Notes: generated by a model not told the origin, from the letters alone. Numbered from the stretch's first letter, positions 1-11,052 are shown. The stretch is 64,000 nucleotides of DNA from Sepiola atlantica (GCA_963556195.1 OY744537.1:15902743-15966742); one strand, 5' to 3'. Numbers and translations: made by a program.

Positions 1-380
1 AAGCTGAGGCCAGATGACTGAAGAGACGACCCCTAAATTGATAACTGGGTTCATCTCGTCGAATAGGATGTCCATGCGCATGGGTACTATGCCCGATATT
101 CTTACGTACCCGCTTACTTAAAAAAATGCACGCATTAAGTATCTATTTAGAATAACTTTTCGTGTCTCTTCCAGAAATATTTAAGGTAAATTACCCTCTT
201 ACATATTTTGAAGTCAGGGATTTAGAAAGTATTAATTTCCTGAACGTCACAGTAGAACTAAAAAAATTTAAAAAGAAGATAAAAATAAAAATTAGAAACA
301 CAGAAACATTATTAAAAAACTGAAAATAATGTATTAAGTGCTACTTTTAAGAAGGAAATATATATTCAAAGTTTAACGGC

Positions 381-748
381 TACTCCTTGTTAACATCTTG
401 GCCTTTTGGCTAAGATCAAAGTGTAGTATCTGTTCCGATGGATACTGCACCCCATAGACTGGTATTGTCTTGGCCTTCGAGGCTTGATTTACGCCGGTCT
501 ATGGGGCTGTCCTGTGCAGTTTTAGGAGGTCCACCCTCCCAGGCTTCGCCTCCCCTCTTTGGAGAGGAGTAAGTTTATTGCTTACTGCCTGAGGCGCCCC
601 TACCTGTGAATGCCAACGGGGCTGCCCAGGCAATTTTTAAACCCCACTTTCCCGACCCGACCTTGGGTCACATCTTACTTGTGGGAGTAAGATAAAAACT
701 GGCCTTGTGCCTAACTCCTGGAGAGGAGTAAATCAATACTCCTTGTTA
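381..748 (+). mobile_element. U2 snRNA-headed SINE, copy 1, with 12-bp TSD
   Basis: The 5' end (about 395-440) reproduces the 5' part of spliceosomal U2 snRNA: GGCCTTTTGGCTAAGATCAA followed by GTGTAGTATCTGTTC, with one extra A. U2 similarity stops there. Next comes a hairpin (CCCCATAGACTGG at about 451 pairing with CCGGTCTATGGGG at about 494), then a body shared with the other copies (cacctcctaaaact-type segment, paired CCTCCCCTCTTTGG/GGAGGAGT-like blocks, GGCGCCCCTACC) and a tail CCTTGTGCCTAACTCCTGGA. The direct repeat TACTCCTTGTTA at 381-392 and 737-748 flanks the insertion, so the element itself is 393-736. snRNA-headed SINEs (SINEU) are known from crocodilians; this lineage is not one I can name. 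Not a functional U2 gene: the branch-site region is diverted and no Sm site follows. Confidence 0.85.
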
Positions 749-1595
749 TAAATGGTATCTGACGCTTTGTTACAGGGGAGACAATACTTTTGCTTTATAT
801 GTTTTCTCTTTTCTTAAATTAAATTTTTTTTTAATTTTCTTCTTTCAGAAATTTGGTTCTATCTTTGACTGTGTGTGTTCCAAAATTATACGATCGAACA
901 AAGTAATTTTGCTTCTCCTCCTTTTCTTCTTCGTCTTTCTTCTTCGTCTTTCTTCTTCGTCTTTCTTCTCTTTATGCGTCCACTCCCATAGGGCCATTAT
1001 CTAACACGATTAAATAGAATATGGGAAAGAATACTTATAAATAGTAGACTAGAATACCAGTAAGACAAAATGCAACACAAGTAACTGTAAAAGAAAATAC
1101 TAATTCTATTGAAATAATAGTAATAATACACATCTGGCTAGACAAGAATTGGTTTACGCCTCTTAAAATCTATATTATAATTGTCCACATGGACCTGTGA
1201 TGCAACATGTAAACCGTTTGTTAACATTCAGTTTTAAGTCTTCTGAAGGGTGGAGGTTCAATCCTTGTCACAGGCAATAATAACTAAGAAAAACATAAAT
1301 TTACACGGTCGTGGCTAACGAAATTAGAACAATCTACCCTCGTGTATTAAATAAATGGTTCAATTGGAAATTTCGTATAAGTTCCCGAGTTTGGCTATTA
1401 GGTTCCGAAGTTCGAAAAGATGCACCTGAAGAAGGTTAGAGATAACATCGGTCGAAACGTTGTGAATATAAGAACCAATATGTAAATAGTAGTCCGAATA
1501 ATCCCAATATTGCAATTGTCAATAACTTTGTTCCACACTTTTTCACAATGAATACGTGTGTCTTCGTCAAATATACAGATACTGGGTTGCAATGT
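749..1595. other. Unassigned AT-rich stretch with a CTT-rich tract
   Basis: No gene or recognisable repeat protein. Positions about 905-972 are a pyrimidine tract built on a repeated CTTCGTCTTTCTT unit; the rest is ordinary AT-rich sequence. Confidence 0.5.
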
Positions 1596-1599
1596 AAAA

Positions 1600-1865
1600 T
1601 GGCGTCGTTGCAGGGTTACGGAATCAGAGTCGGCATCAAAGGGAGTCGGAGGGAGTCGGGGGAGTCGGACTCGTAATAATGCTAAGAGTCTGAGTTGAAT
1701 TTGTAATGTCCGAATGATCAACAGATAATCTGAATATTAGGAAACTTTAAAATAAGGAATCGAAGCCGGATATTTTGGAATTCTTTCAGTTGGAATCGGA
1801 TTTTGTTTTATCCTAGGAGTCGGGTTTTCCGACTTTATAACTCTGGTTGCAGTCGTGTATGTAAA
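1600..1865. repeat. GAGTCGG-rich interspersed-repeat-like segment
   Basis: The heptamer GAGTCGG and its variants recur (about 1627, 1644, 1653, 1662 and 1815), together with the complementary CCGACTT near 1829. This suggests an old transposon end or hairpin-rich element. No protein or TSD is visible, so the class is unassigned. Confidence 0.35.
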
Positions 1866-3140
1866 CAGTCTACACTTTGAACTTGAATAAATTTGTTTGC
1901 ACTAAAATTGCACAAAACAAAAGTTCAAATCTTAATTGTGGCTTTGTTAAAACAGATATAATATTCCGTCAATTTTCTAAAATATTACTTGTAGCACATC
2001 ATAGAGTGTTTAGTTTTCTCTGTTGGCGAATAGAATCACTTTAATACGAATGAAATTGCCTCACAAGCGTGTGTGGCCCATTTTCGGCGGTTTCATTAGA
2101 AAGCTTTAGCGTAACCTATTTTCCTTTCTCATGTTCAAAGGAAACATTAATCAACTTTATTGCATCCATTACAAATAGTGCCGGATTCTGATTGGCTGAT
2201 GGTGGTCACGTGGACATGGAATGCGGGTGGGCTTCATTCAGTCATGTTGCTTTTTTCTCTTTCTTCTTTGCAAAAATAACGTTTTTGTTTAAACTATTGG
2301 CTCCACTTTATCTATTTTTCTAGACAGTGAACCCCGTTGCTAATTTAGTGTTGTGAATAAAACAGAAAGCTATTGAAATGGCATTGTTACATCGTGGAAT
2401 AGCAGACACTTTAGATAAAGTTAATTATCAAGAAATATCTCTCCTTCCCTCTCTTTTCCTCTTTTCTCTTTCTCTCTCCTTCTCTCTTCGCATTCTCTTC
2501 GCCCCCTCCCCCCTCTCTCTCTCTTTTGTTTTTTTTTCTCTTTTTCTGTTGTTTTCTTGTCCTTAATGAGCAATAAACATGGCCGCTGATATATGTTTGT
2601 CTCGGCCACTTGAGTTTATGAAGTGAAAGAAAAACTGGCCAATGAAGAGAAACAGAGCGCAGCGATTGTGCCGAGATAAGAATAACCCGTCTCTTCTAGG
2701 AACAGGTTTTTCTTTCTTTTTCCTTAATTTTCAAAAAAAAAAACACCAGGTTTAGATAAAGCTCAATTTATAAAGGACGATCATTATCTCACTCGCTCTG
2801 TCTCCCTTCATATCTATCTATCGCTACTCATGACTCGTTAGGTCACAACCGCTACCAACATTTCCCTCACTTTGATTTCATTCGAAAATTCATAAACTGT
2901 GACGTCATATCTGTAAATAAATTCCTCTTTGCATAACTAAAAATAATAAGTCCCTTTACTTCTATATAATCCTTATAGATATAATTTAAGTCAAGCGATC
3001 TGTTATTTTGCTATCTGATTTACATACGTATTTACGGTTTGCACGGACACACTATGCAAATTACCTGGAAAGATATGTAGAGAGAGACACCAGAAAGCAC
3101 GTATTTTAAAGCCCTTTATTCTGTATATTTACCATTTTAT
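1866..3140. other. Unassigned stretch with CT-rich tract 2437-2561
   Basis: Open frames at 2378-2609 on both strands come from a CT-rich low-complexity tract and are not credible genes. About 2184-2212 carries an inverted CCAAT and a CACGTG E-box close together, but no downstream exon supports a promoter. Confidence 0.4.
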
Positions 3141-3146
3141 GTAGTA

Positions 3147-3176
3147 CTAGCAAGGTTTTCCGGCGTTGCCCGGGTA
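3147..3176 (-). mobile_element. Helitron-like 3' terminus
   Basis: Read on the minus strand, the sequence is CCGGGCAACGCCGG, a GC-rich potential hairpin, then AAAACCTTG, then CTAG followed by T. This matches the Helitron rule of a short GC-rich stem-loop about 10 nt upstream of a terminal CTRR inserted before T. The matching 5' TC end was not found with confidence, so the element extent is open. Confidence 0.5.
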
Positions 3177-3507
3177 AGACCGCGATAGCACTATAGGAGA
3201 GTTTACTTTAACAGCAACCTCGATGTTATTAGCTATATATCTTACACACTGAGCTATTCAGATATGTGTTAATATTCTTAATCTAACGCTTATGATTAGA
3301 TTAATTGAAATTGGTGACATGTTAGAAACGTCTAATTAGCTTTCGAAGGGCAGCTAGAGACGCAGAACTACTTCCACTATATTCACATGCAAATTTACAT
3401 GTGAATACACTTATATCTAAGGTACACTCTCTAGTATATCTTCGTTTTTAGGAAAAGACATGCACACATACATAGAGTTATTCTCATTTATTTTATACAA
3501 GTAGAGC

Positions 3508-3882
3508 TACTCGGCGTACTCGCCTTTCTTGGCCTTTTGGCTAAGATCAAAGTGTAGTATCTGTTCCGATGGATACTGCACCCCATAGATCGGTATTGTC
3601 TTGACCTTCGGGGCTTGATTTACGCCGGTCTATGGGTCTGTCCTGTGCAGTTCTAGGAGGTCAACCCTCCCAGGCTTTGCCTCCCCTCTTTGGGGAGGAG
3701 TAAGTTTATTGCTTACTGCCTGAGGCGCCCCTACCGGGGAATGCCGACGGGGCTGCCCAGGCAATTTTTAAACCCCACTTTCCCGACCCGACCTTGGGTC
3801 ACATCTTACTTGTGGGAGTAAGATAAAAAAAAAACTGTCCTTGTGCCTAACTCCTGGAGAGGAGTAAATCAATACTCGGCGT
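3508..3882 (+). mobile_element. U2 snRNA-headed SINE, copy 2, with 10-bp TSD
   Basis: Same structure as the copy at 393-736, with slightly more of the U2 5' end (CTCGCCTTTCTTGGCC, compare U2 ATCGCTTCTCGGCC). The hairpin CCCCATAGATCGG / CCGGTCTATGGG is present, as are the body and the tail ending GGAGTAAATCAA. The direct repeat TACTCGGCGT at 3508-3517 and 3873-3882 flanks the element. An A-run (about 3827-3836) lies inside the 3' region. Confidence 0.85.
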
Positions 3883-4875
3883 TTCCCAGGTCCATAGGTT
3901 AAAAAAGTGTGTGTTACATCTTTATATTAAAACTCCAAATCGTTCTACCTCTTCCAATCAGTCTCTTTATTTTTCTCTCCCCCCCCCCCTCCTTGTGTTT
4001 CCACATTCTTCTCCCCTCTTTCACATCCGCCCCATCCCATTCTTCTCTCTTGTTTTAATGTATTGAAAATAATAAGAACTTAAGTCAGTTTTAAAGTTAT
4101 TGCTGCCAGGCAACACCTACTTTTCCCCTTCCTTATAAATATATTTGTTTTAATTTATTCCCGAAGGCACTTAGAGATTTAGGACCACTATCATTGTGTT
4201 CTCTAGAAGATTGTATACATAGGATTTAAATTTCATAAAAATAGGATGTGTTTGAAATTCTAAGAGGCTTATGTATTCATAGCCCCCTTAGGGTAGACTT
4301 AAAGATTCGGGAACAATTTTACAGAAGAATACACTTTAAGATTATATGTAGATTCTCTAACCTTTCTTTCTATACGGAACACACACACATCGCACACAGA
4401 CATTGAGTTTGATGTAGAGAGATATAAATAGATCTAGGTATATAGAGAGCGATAAAGAGAGAAAGAGTGATAGGGGCAGACGGACAGACAGATAGACAGA
4501 CGGATAGGCGTTAAGTTCTAAATATACCAAAATTCTTCACTTACATTTCATTATTTAAAACAAGAAAAAATATATTCTTAAGTTTCATATGATAACATTA
4601 CAAACACACAGAGACACTGAGATTTATATAAAGAGTTATCATTCTTTATTACTTGCTTACATAAAATTCTTAAATTAATATACGTGTTGTTGTTCCTTCT
4701 TTTCAATAGCTGTCGTTATTTTCGAAGTATACTTCTTATTGAACTTTCTTTCGAAAACAAAAATCCCCACCCTTTATTTCCCGACATGAAAAACGGGATC
4801 ATTCCAACACTTTTCTTCCGACTCTTCTTGTAACTACTACTACATTTTTTTTATATCATGTAAATGTAGAGCAAA
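3883..4875. other. No gene or classified repeat seen
   Basis: AT-rich single-copy-looking sequence with a short C-run (about 3980), simple GATA/GACA patches at 4420-4510, and no supported coding region. Confidence 0.4.
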
Positions 4876-4879
4876 TATA

Positions 4880-5075
4880 TACAGGGCCGGTGGGACAGTT
4901 ATAAAAGTGTGGGGGGGAGCTCTCCTAAAAAGTGGGGGGGGGCTCTCCTAAAAAGTGGGGGGCGGTTAAGCACATGCATATATAACTTCGTTATTGGTGA
5001 CCGTAAAGTGGGGGGGGGGGGCAAGTCAAAAAGTGAGGGGGCTTGAGCCCCCCCCCTGCCCCCCCCCCCCGGTGC
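4880..5075. repeat. G-run repeat tract with short tandem units
   Basis: The unit CTCTCCTAAAAAGTGGGGGG occurs nearly twice (about 4920-4960). Further runs of 7 to 12 G lie at about 4909-4916, 4934-4941 and 5010-5021, with C-runs at 5049-5070. The start GGGCCGGTGGGACAG and end GGTGCTGCTGTCC hint at a short transposon, but no matching inverted ends could be shown. Spaced G-runs could form a G-quadruplex on the plus strand. Confidence 0.45.
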
Positions 5076-5624
5076 TGCTGTCCATGATATATTTTTCTAA
5101 AAGATAAAATGCCGTTTTCACTTCAACAAGGAGAAAGCATTAACACTGTAGCATAAAGTCCTTCGGCCAGCTGGTGCGAGCTCTAAATAAACAAGTCATA
5201 GACAAATGTCTGGTTTCATCGTAATTAGAGCAGAATTCAATGTCATCGTGCCAGAATGTGGACTGGCGCGTGTTCGATTTTTATCAATCACTACGAAGGC
5301 CGAAACTATTGTACTTTGAAGAGAGGGCAATTACATCTCTGACAGCAATAACACATCAGTGATAGACTAAATGAACTAGACAGACAGACAACGAATTGAA
5401 AAGTTGATAAACGGGCAACTAGTTGACCGAAATGGCGCCAAGGAAATAATTTTTAATAATTAGAATATTTCGGTTTTCTATTTAATAATTTTATAAGCTG
5501 TCAGATGTTTCATCAAATCTAGTCAATATTTCTCTCTCCCCTCCCTATATATATATATGAAGCAATCCAACAAAAGATATAAGCGTCAACTAATATCTTA
5601 TAATTAGTGAAACACCCGGATAAA

Positions 5625-5835
5625 AACTGAAGCTCAATATACTGGATAGAGCATTAATATTATAGTATAAAATGAAGTAATAAAATAAGGGGTCAATCAA
5701 ATTATATTAAATTTATTAGAATTTGAAAACTCATGAGCTAAGGACTTAAGGATACTTTGCTTGAACTTTGAATTCTAATAAAATTTGATTGACACCTTAT
5801 TTTATTACTTCATTTTATACTATAATAATTATATA
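5625..5835. repeat. PLE-derived inverted repeat with 3' half of a hammerhead
   Basis: Arms 5656-5724 and 5767-5830 are inverted copies (both contain TAAAATGAAGTAATAAAATA). The segment shares GAAAACTCATGAG and GACTTAAGGATACTTTG-type sequence with the hammerhead repeats at 50.7 and 53.9 kb, and CTCAATATACTGGATAGAGC with the end of the 50.8-kb copy. At 5727-5745 only the GAAA-stem III-cleavage half of the ribozyme remains; the CUGANGA half has been replaced by the inverted arm, so this copy should be inactive. A (TA)n patch follows at 5829-5850. Confidence 0.65.
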
Positions 5836-5880
5836 TATATGTATATATATGCATTAATTTTATACGTACATTAAATGGAA

Positions 5881-5923
5881 CCAATGAACACGTGTTTCTG
5901 GCTCACAGCCGTCATCAGCATGG
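5881..5923 (-). ncRNA. Hammerhead ribozyme motif, PLE type, loop-less stem III
   Basis: Minus strand: core CTGATGA (plus 5912-5918), stem II GGCT-GTG-AGCC, core GAAA (plus 5895-5898), then AACAC directly abutting GTGTT as stem III, then TC as the cleavage dinucleotide. Stem I is imperfect (CCA/TGG pairs after two mismatches). It lies 20 bp from a (TA)n-type tract. The very short stem III fits the PLE/retrozyme hammerhead class, which often work as dimers. Activity of this copy is uncertain because of stem I. Confidence 0.6.
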
Positions 5924-6068
5924 CTTACTTAGACAATGATCGTACCGTCGATATTGATGTCTACAGTCCAGCGTCTGACCAATGGACTAAAACGCCCTGC
6001 CTAGAAATATGTATGATTTTTATCATCTAAATATTTAATGTATTTTTATGCAATTGTTTTTTTTTATT

Positions 6069-6154
6069 GGTGATTGCAGCGTTCGTTGTTTTTGCTTTCT
6101 CCTACTATTTTGAAATAGTAGTAATAAGAAAAAACAACGAACGCTGCAATCACC
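6069..6154. repeat. Short foldback element with 25-bp perfect arms
   Basis: Arms 6069-6093 and 6130-6154 are exact inverted complements (they begin GGTGATTGCAGCGTTCG). A second small inverted pair, TACTATTT/AAATAGTA, lies in the loop at 6103-6120. Size and structure fit a tiny MITE or a hairpin transcript. Confidence 0.65.
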
Positions 6155-6300
6155 TATATATATAGAGAGAGAGGAAGAAAAGAGGGTAGTGCAGTCTTAG
6201 TGCAGTTCCAACGAGAGAAAAGTATATATTTAAAAGAGTAAGGCTACCAACATTTGTAAAATGTTTTTTTAACATTTATTTATTATTTTGTTATTTTATC

Positions 6301-6324
6301 ATGTGTGTGTGTGTGTCTCTCTCT

Positions 6325-6378
<54 letters not shown>

Positions 6379-6380
6379 AA
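6301..6380. repeat. (GT)n-(CT)n microsatellite
   Basis: GT repeats at about 6303-6315, then CT repeats with a C-run to about 6378. The frames at 6424-6914 on the minus strand show no domain and are not called as genes. Confidence 0.85.
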
Positions 6381-6986
6381 TTACTGGAACAAGTTTCTAA
6401 GAATGTCACTATTGTAAAATGTTTCAAATAGTATTGACCACTTTTAGGAATATGGCATAAAATGATTGCATGAAAACTTTGTAAAAGAATTTGAACTCAC
6501 TCGAAGATATTTTGATATTTTGAAAGAAAAGAAAATAAGAAATAAATGATGGAGATTTTGCATTTTTCCCCATAAGTTTTTTACGCCTGTAGAGGAGTAG
6601 ATAAATAAATGAAAATAAAATCTCCATATATCTAACTGAAAAGAAAATGCCAAGGAAGAAACAAGAAAAAAACAACACGAGAGGAGAATAAGGGTATGGG
6701 AGGAGGAGGGTACGAGAGGAGGAGAAGAAAGAGGAAATAAAAAAAACAATGACTGAAAAAGAATTGTTTGAAGATCCGACGCCATTAATGGATGGGTGTT
6801 GCGGTTAGTCAGCTTGTTTGTTCGGTTAATGAACAATTGGAATTGTAAGTGCAGAATGGCACTCGTCTTCTGCTGAATACTGGGTAGGAATGATGGACGA
6901 TTATGAGAAAGCATCCTGGGGAATTTAAGATACAGGATAACGAGAAATTAAGAACGTATTTGGAAGATCGGAAAACTGCACAAAGA

Positions 6987-7069
<83 letters not shown>
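6987..7069. repeat. (GAT)n triplet array
   Basis: About 27 uninterrupted GAT units. It produces a spurious poly-Met reading frame on the plus strand. Confidence 0.95.
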
Positions 7070-7070
<1 letters not shown>

Positions 7071-7320
7071 CCGCCTAATATGGATCCACTCCATTTTTGT
7101 TTTTATCTACATACGTATACGTTTCATCCTTTCGGGAATCGTCAGTGTAGAGATGACCTGAACCCTGGAACACGAGTCATGTTTCAAACTAAAGTTCCGA
7201 CGTTTTAGCCCACACGGCCATTATCAACAACCCGGTAAATCAGCGAGAGATTAAACCTATTTAAGGCAGCCGTCGTCAGAGTGTTCGACTGCTGAAAGTA
7301 ACATGCATTTGAAGCCATGA

Positions 7321-7321
<1 letters not shown>

Positions 7322-7384
<63 letters not shown>
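7322..7384. repeat. (TA)n array
   Basis: Pure TA dinucleotide array directly bordering the repeat at 7386-7571. Confidence 0.95.
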
Positions 7385-7385
<1 letters not shown>

Positions 7386-7388
<3 letters not shown>

Positions 7389-7568
7389 TGGAAGTTTCTC
7401 AACCATTAGAACTATATAAAAAAAAATTTAAAAGAAAACCTTAAGTCTCAAGTCGTTCGGTGGAAAATCACTCATGTAAGTCAATTTAACTTTTACAGTT
7501 ATTATATTAGTTTGCTTCTAACATTATTTAAGTGATCATCAGTTGTTTACCATGAAAAACTGTTTCGG

Positions 7569-7571
<3 letters not shown>
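7386..7571 (+). repeat. Interspersed repeat flanked by (TA)n, copy 1
   Basis: Closely similar to 11053-11245 over its whole length (shared GAAGTTTCTCAACCATTA, GTGGAAAATCACTCATGTAA and GTTTACCATGAAAAACTG). Both copies start at a (TA)n array; this one also ends at another (TA)n array (7571-7632), and the second at an imperfect TA/TTTA tract. No coding capacity. Confidence 0.75.

Positions 7572-7632
<61 letters not shown>
7571..7632. repeat. (TA)n array
   Basis: Pure TA dinucleotide array on the right edge of the 7386-7571 repeat. Confidence 0.95.
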
Positions 7633-7636
<4 letters not shown>

Positions 7637-8194
7637 CAAGACTAAACATGTTTATTTGCAGATTTTCTTTAATAGGTTAAACTAAAAATCTCAGTTTCCT
7701 TAAGCTCGAGTTTTTCAAAAATACTTATTTTATCATCGTAGGGGTAAGCCGACCTTTGAATTAATCAAATGATGTTTCAAATATTTTTTGAAAATTTTAA
7801 AAAGTTTATAAGCAATTTTAAGAAAGGTTGAAAACAATTGAAAGGATTTTATAAGAGTTATTTTTCCACAGAATAGGAAAACCTTTTTTGTACTTGAATA
7901 TCTACCCTTGCTTACTGTTTATTTATCATTCGTGGTGTTGCTTAACCGTGGGTATTTGAACGCTGAACTAAACAAAAAAATATATTAACATCAATTTTTG
8001 GTTCAAAAAAAGTTTTTTCCTATTCTTAGGAATCATAACTCTTATAAAATCTTAAGGGAATTGAAATTCTTATTTGAACATCAAAAAAATATGTAAAAAA
8101 CATATGTAGAGTCTAGAATAATATATTGCTTTTCTCACTCTTATATACCCTATATTAATGCTCTATCTATTTCCAATATTGAGCATCCCTCTCG

Positions 8195-9493
8195 CAGACT
8201 GTCACTTTCCCGACCAGCTTCCCAGATCATGAGGACCAGCAAGCCTCACTTCTTGACCTGATCTTCACGTCACTTCCTGAGGCTTGTGTCAAGAATTCCC
8301 ATAGCCCGCTCAAGAACGCTAATCATCTTGTGCTAATGATTGGTATCATCCTAAAGTCTCGTGACAAGACCGATCAGCCGTTACTCAAACAGGCTGATTG
8401 AGAATCCACTAGAGATCACATCAGAGACGTCCCATGGAGTGAAATATTTGATCTCTTTACTGATCAGCGCCAAAATGAGTTAACGTAATAGGTCAAAGTA
8501 AGCATTGAAGCCCATGAACCCACGCGTAAATTCTATTGCAAGCCCCACTCTCCCCAATGGTTCATCTCGAAATCTGCAGCTGCTATTGTTCAGAAGTGCC
8601 AAGCATTCCGTCAATTAAACCGCCACAAGTTAGCTAAAAATAGACAGAAATTTGTAGTGTCAAAAAATGAGCTAAGAAAAATTTATAAAAAGATGACCAG
8701 AAAACGCATTGAGGCACATAAACTAGTAAATCGCGATGTCGTGAACAATGGACAATCAACAATTTCCCCACTATACAACCACAACAGTGTCGTTTCCACG
8801 GCTACTGATAATTCTGAACTACTTTCCTAGCTGTTCACCATGAACTCCACTTCGGACACGACAGGCTACTCTCTCCCAAAGTTCCCTTCCGGACTACAGC
8901 CACACTTAATTACCTGATCACCACCCCTTCCAATGTCTGGGACATCATAAAAAACTTGACACCTCTAAAGCATGTGGGCCTGATCTTATCCCAGTAATAG
9001 TAATAAAGAAATGATCTGCCGAGCTGAGTCCTGTCTTCTCAAAACTCTATAACAAATGCCTTGCTGAATCTTGCTTCTCTCATGGCTGGGAAAAGCAGAC
9101 GCGCACATATCCAAGGCAATGGCATAATCCTTATAAAAGGACTTCCAGTCTGTACTTGAATGAGGGCATAAATGGATAGTAACATTAAATGCCATTTAGG
9201 CAGATCTCATTTCCTTTAACAACTACAAGAAACCCTTTCAACCAGAGATTACCATAGCTAATAAAATCCTACCTGAGAGTCGAATGTTAAAACTCCTCGA
9301 CTTAATATTCACAGGAAAGATTAATTGGAACAAATACATAGAATGTACTGCCAAGGCAGCTGCAAGGAAAGTGGGCTCCCTCTACCATGCTAGAAAACTC
9401 CTCACACCTGCCAGTATTCTATATCTCTACGAAGCCACCATCCGCCCATGCATGGAGTATTGTTGTCACATCTGGACTGGTGAATCATCCACT

Positions 9494-9550
<57 letters not shown>

Positions 9551-9990
9551 GACAGAGTCGCTAATCTAATAGGTCCCACACTACCTAGCAAGTTTCAGCC
9601 CCTGCCCCATTGTCGCAATGTTGCATCCCTGTGCTTGTTTTACAAGTACTTCAATGAAATGTGCTCCGATGAACTAGCTGATCTGGTGCCCTCTCGACGG
9701 AAATACACCCGACCAACTCGATGATCAGTTAAATGCCATCCTTTCACTGTCGAGGTCTCCATATACTGGAGAGTTTTCTACGCTAATAGCTTCTTTCTTC
9801 TGGCTGCCACCCTTTGGATCTCCCTTCCTGCTCCTTGTTTCCCTGACTCTACCAACATGCAGAAATTTAAATGTAATGTGAATAAATATCTCAGTGTACA
9901 ACTCCTCACTTAGGATGCCCCTTATAATGGCTGACCTCTAACCCACAGTAGCCCCTTACGTCTCGGGTGAATGTGCTTTGTCTCGGTCGA
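8195..9990 (+). mobile_element. Decayed APE-type LINE (CR1/Jockey-like), internally deleted
   Basis: Translating in shifting frames gives the stretch after the endonuclease (QASLLDLIFTSLPEACVK near 8243), a linker (PHSPQWFISKSAAAIV near 8550; KNELRKIYKKMTRKRIEAHK) and the RT start (NVWDIIKNLTPLKHVG; then ELSPVFSKLYNKCLAESC near 9025). The catalytic middle of RT is missing: sequence jumps near 9190-9230 to the C-terminal region (SFNNYKKPFQPEITIANKIL). Several stops and frame changes show a dead copy. The family is the non-LTR class whose C-terminus carries EYCCHIW-type motifs. It is related to the fragments at 16.1, 32.1 and 40.5 kb. Confidence 0.75.
9284..9985 (+). pseudogene. LINE reverse transcriptase C-terminal region
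   Basis: The open part (to 9724, 146 aa) reads through WNKYIECTAKAAARKVGSLY, SILYLYEATIRPCMEYCCHI, LPHCRNVASLCLFYKYFNEM and CSDELADLVPSRRKYTRPTR; similarity continues past the TGA at 9722 (HPFTVEVS and on to the element's 3' end). A (CT)n array at 9497-9550 is inserted in frame where relatives read TSLSLLDRVQ, giving an Leu-Ser run. The start is not a real initiation site, since this is the tail of a once longer ORF2. Product if intact: RT needed for target-primed reverse transcription in the nucleus. Confidence 0.75.
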
Positions 9991-10099
9991 ATTCAAGTTA
10001 AAACTAAATCTAATATCGTATTAGGAATTTCGATGATATCCCTAGATATGATCCTATAATATATCCTTGAAAATATATGTATAACTTTTTATTTAATAT

Positions 10100-10101
10100 A
10101 A

Positions 10102-10180
<79 letters not shown>
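10100..10180. repeat. (TA)n array
   Basis: Near-pure TA array immediately left of a PLE-like terminal segment (10185-10280). Confidence 0.9.
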
Positions 10181-10182
<2 letters not shown>

Positions 10183-10244
10183 ATGGTAATAATCCAGGTG
10201 AAAAATATCCACAGGGTGGTAATCCAGAGAATTTTAACCGGGTT

Positions 10245-10677
10245 TATAAAAAGTGCTCAATATCAAAATAGAGCTTTATGTATGATAATTTTATTTACAC
10301 AGACATGTACAAAATCTGCGACACTGGCATATCGATGTTATCGATCAACAGTTACTATAAACTGAGATCTCATCAGGCAGAGTTAGAATCCGATCTTAAC
10401 CTCAGATCATATTTGGAGAGAATGAAGTGGAGGGATAGAGAAAGAGAAGAAGAAATAAAGAAATTTAACATTTCAAAAATTAAAGCCGTTAAAAAATTAA
10501 AATTAAAATTAAAATTAAAAATCTATCCCTCCACTTCATTCTCTCCAAATATGATCTGAGGTTAAGATCGGATTCTAACTCTGCCTGATGAGATCTCAGT
10601 TTATAGTAACTGTTGATCGATAACATCGACATGCCAGTGTCGCAGATTTTGTACATGTCTGTGTAAATAAAATTATC

Positions 10678-10680
<3 letters not shown>
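10245..10680. repeat. Foldback PLE terminus with degenerate hammerheads in both arms
   Basis: Arms 10281-10438 and 10523-10680 are near-perfect inverted copies (158 bp) around an 84-nt A-rich spacer. The right arm (plus) has CTGATGA at 10585-10591, stem I TCTGC (10580-10584) with GCAGA (10642-10646), and a GTC before the cleavage position, but the GAAA core is disrupted, so it looks inactive. The left arm mirrors this on the minus strand (10315-10381). The outer segment carries TTTATAAAAAGTGCTCAATA (about 10243-10262), a block shared with the 28.2- and 28.4-kb copies. Frames here are by-products of the inverted repeat. Confidence 0.7.
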
Positions 10681-10709
<29 letters not shown>

Positions 10710-10724
10710 GTATATATATATATG

Positions 10725-10795
<71 letters not shown>
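10678..10795. repeat. (TA)n array with TATG interruptions
   Basis: TA array starting exactly at the outer end of the right arm of the foldback element. Confidence 0.95.
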
Positions 10796-10798
<3 letters not shown>

Positions 10799-10986
10799 GT
10801 CCAAAGACGAATAGGACATATTTTATGGGAGAAGGGCTTTTTTCTGTCTCTGTTACGTTTCTGTATATAACATACCTTCTTTCAAATATGCAAAAGCTAA
10901 GAGAAAACATATGTTTGCACATCTGGAATAGCTGTAAAAATTCTATATAATATATGAAAACGTCTGAATTATCCCTTTTTAACATA

Positions 10987-10990
<4 letters not shown>

Positions 10991-11052
<62 letters not shown>
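10991..11052. repeat. (TA)n array
   Basis: Pure TA array directly bordering the repeat at 11053. Confidence 0.95.

Noticed and set aside
2184..2215. CCAAT plus E-box cluster as a promoter
   Set aside because: Short motifs only, with no initiator, exon or conserved context downstream.
393..3872. Functional U2 snRNA genes
   Set aside because: Only the 5' third of U2 is present. The branch-site region, Sm site and 3' stem-loops are absent, and TSDs mark them as retroposons.
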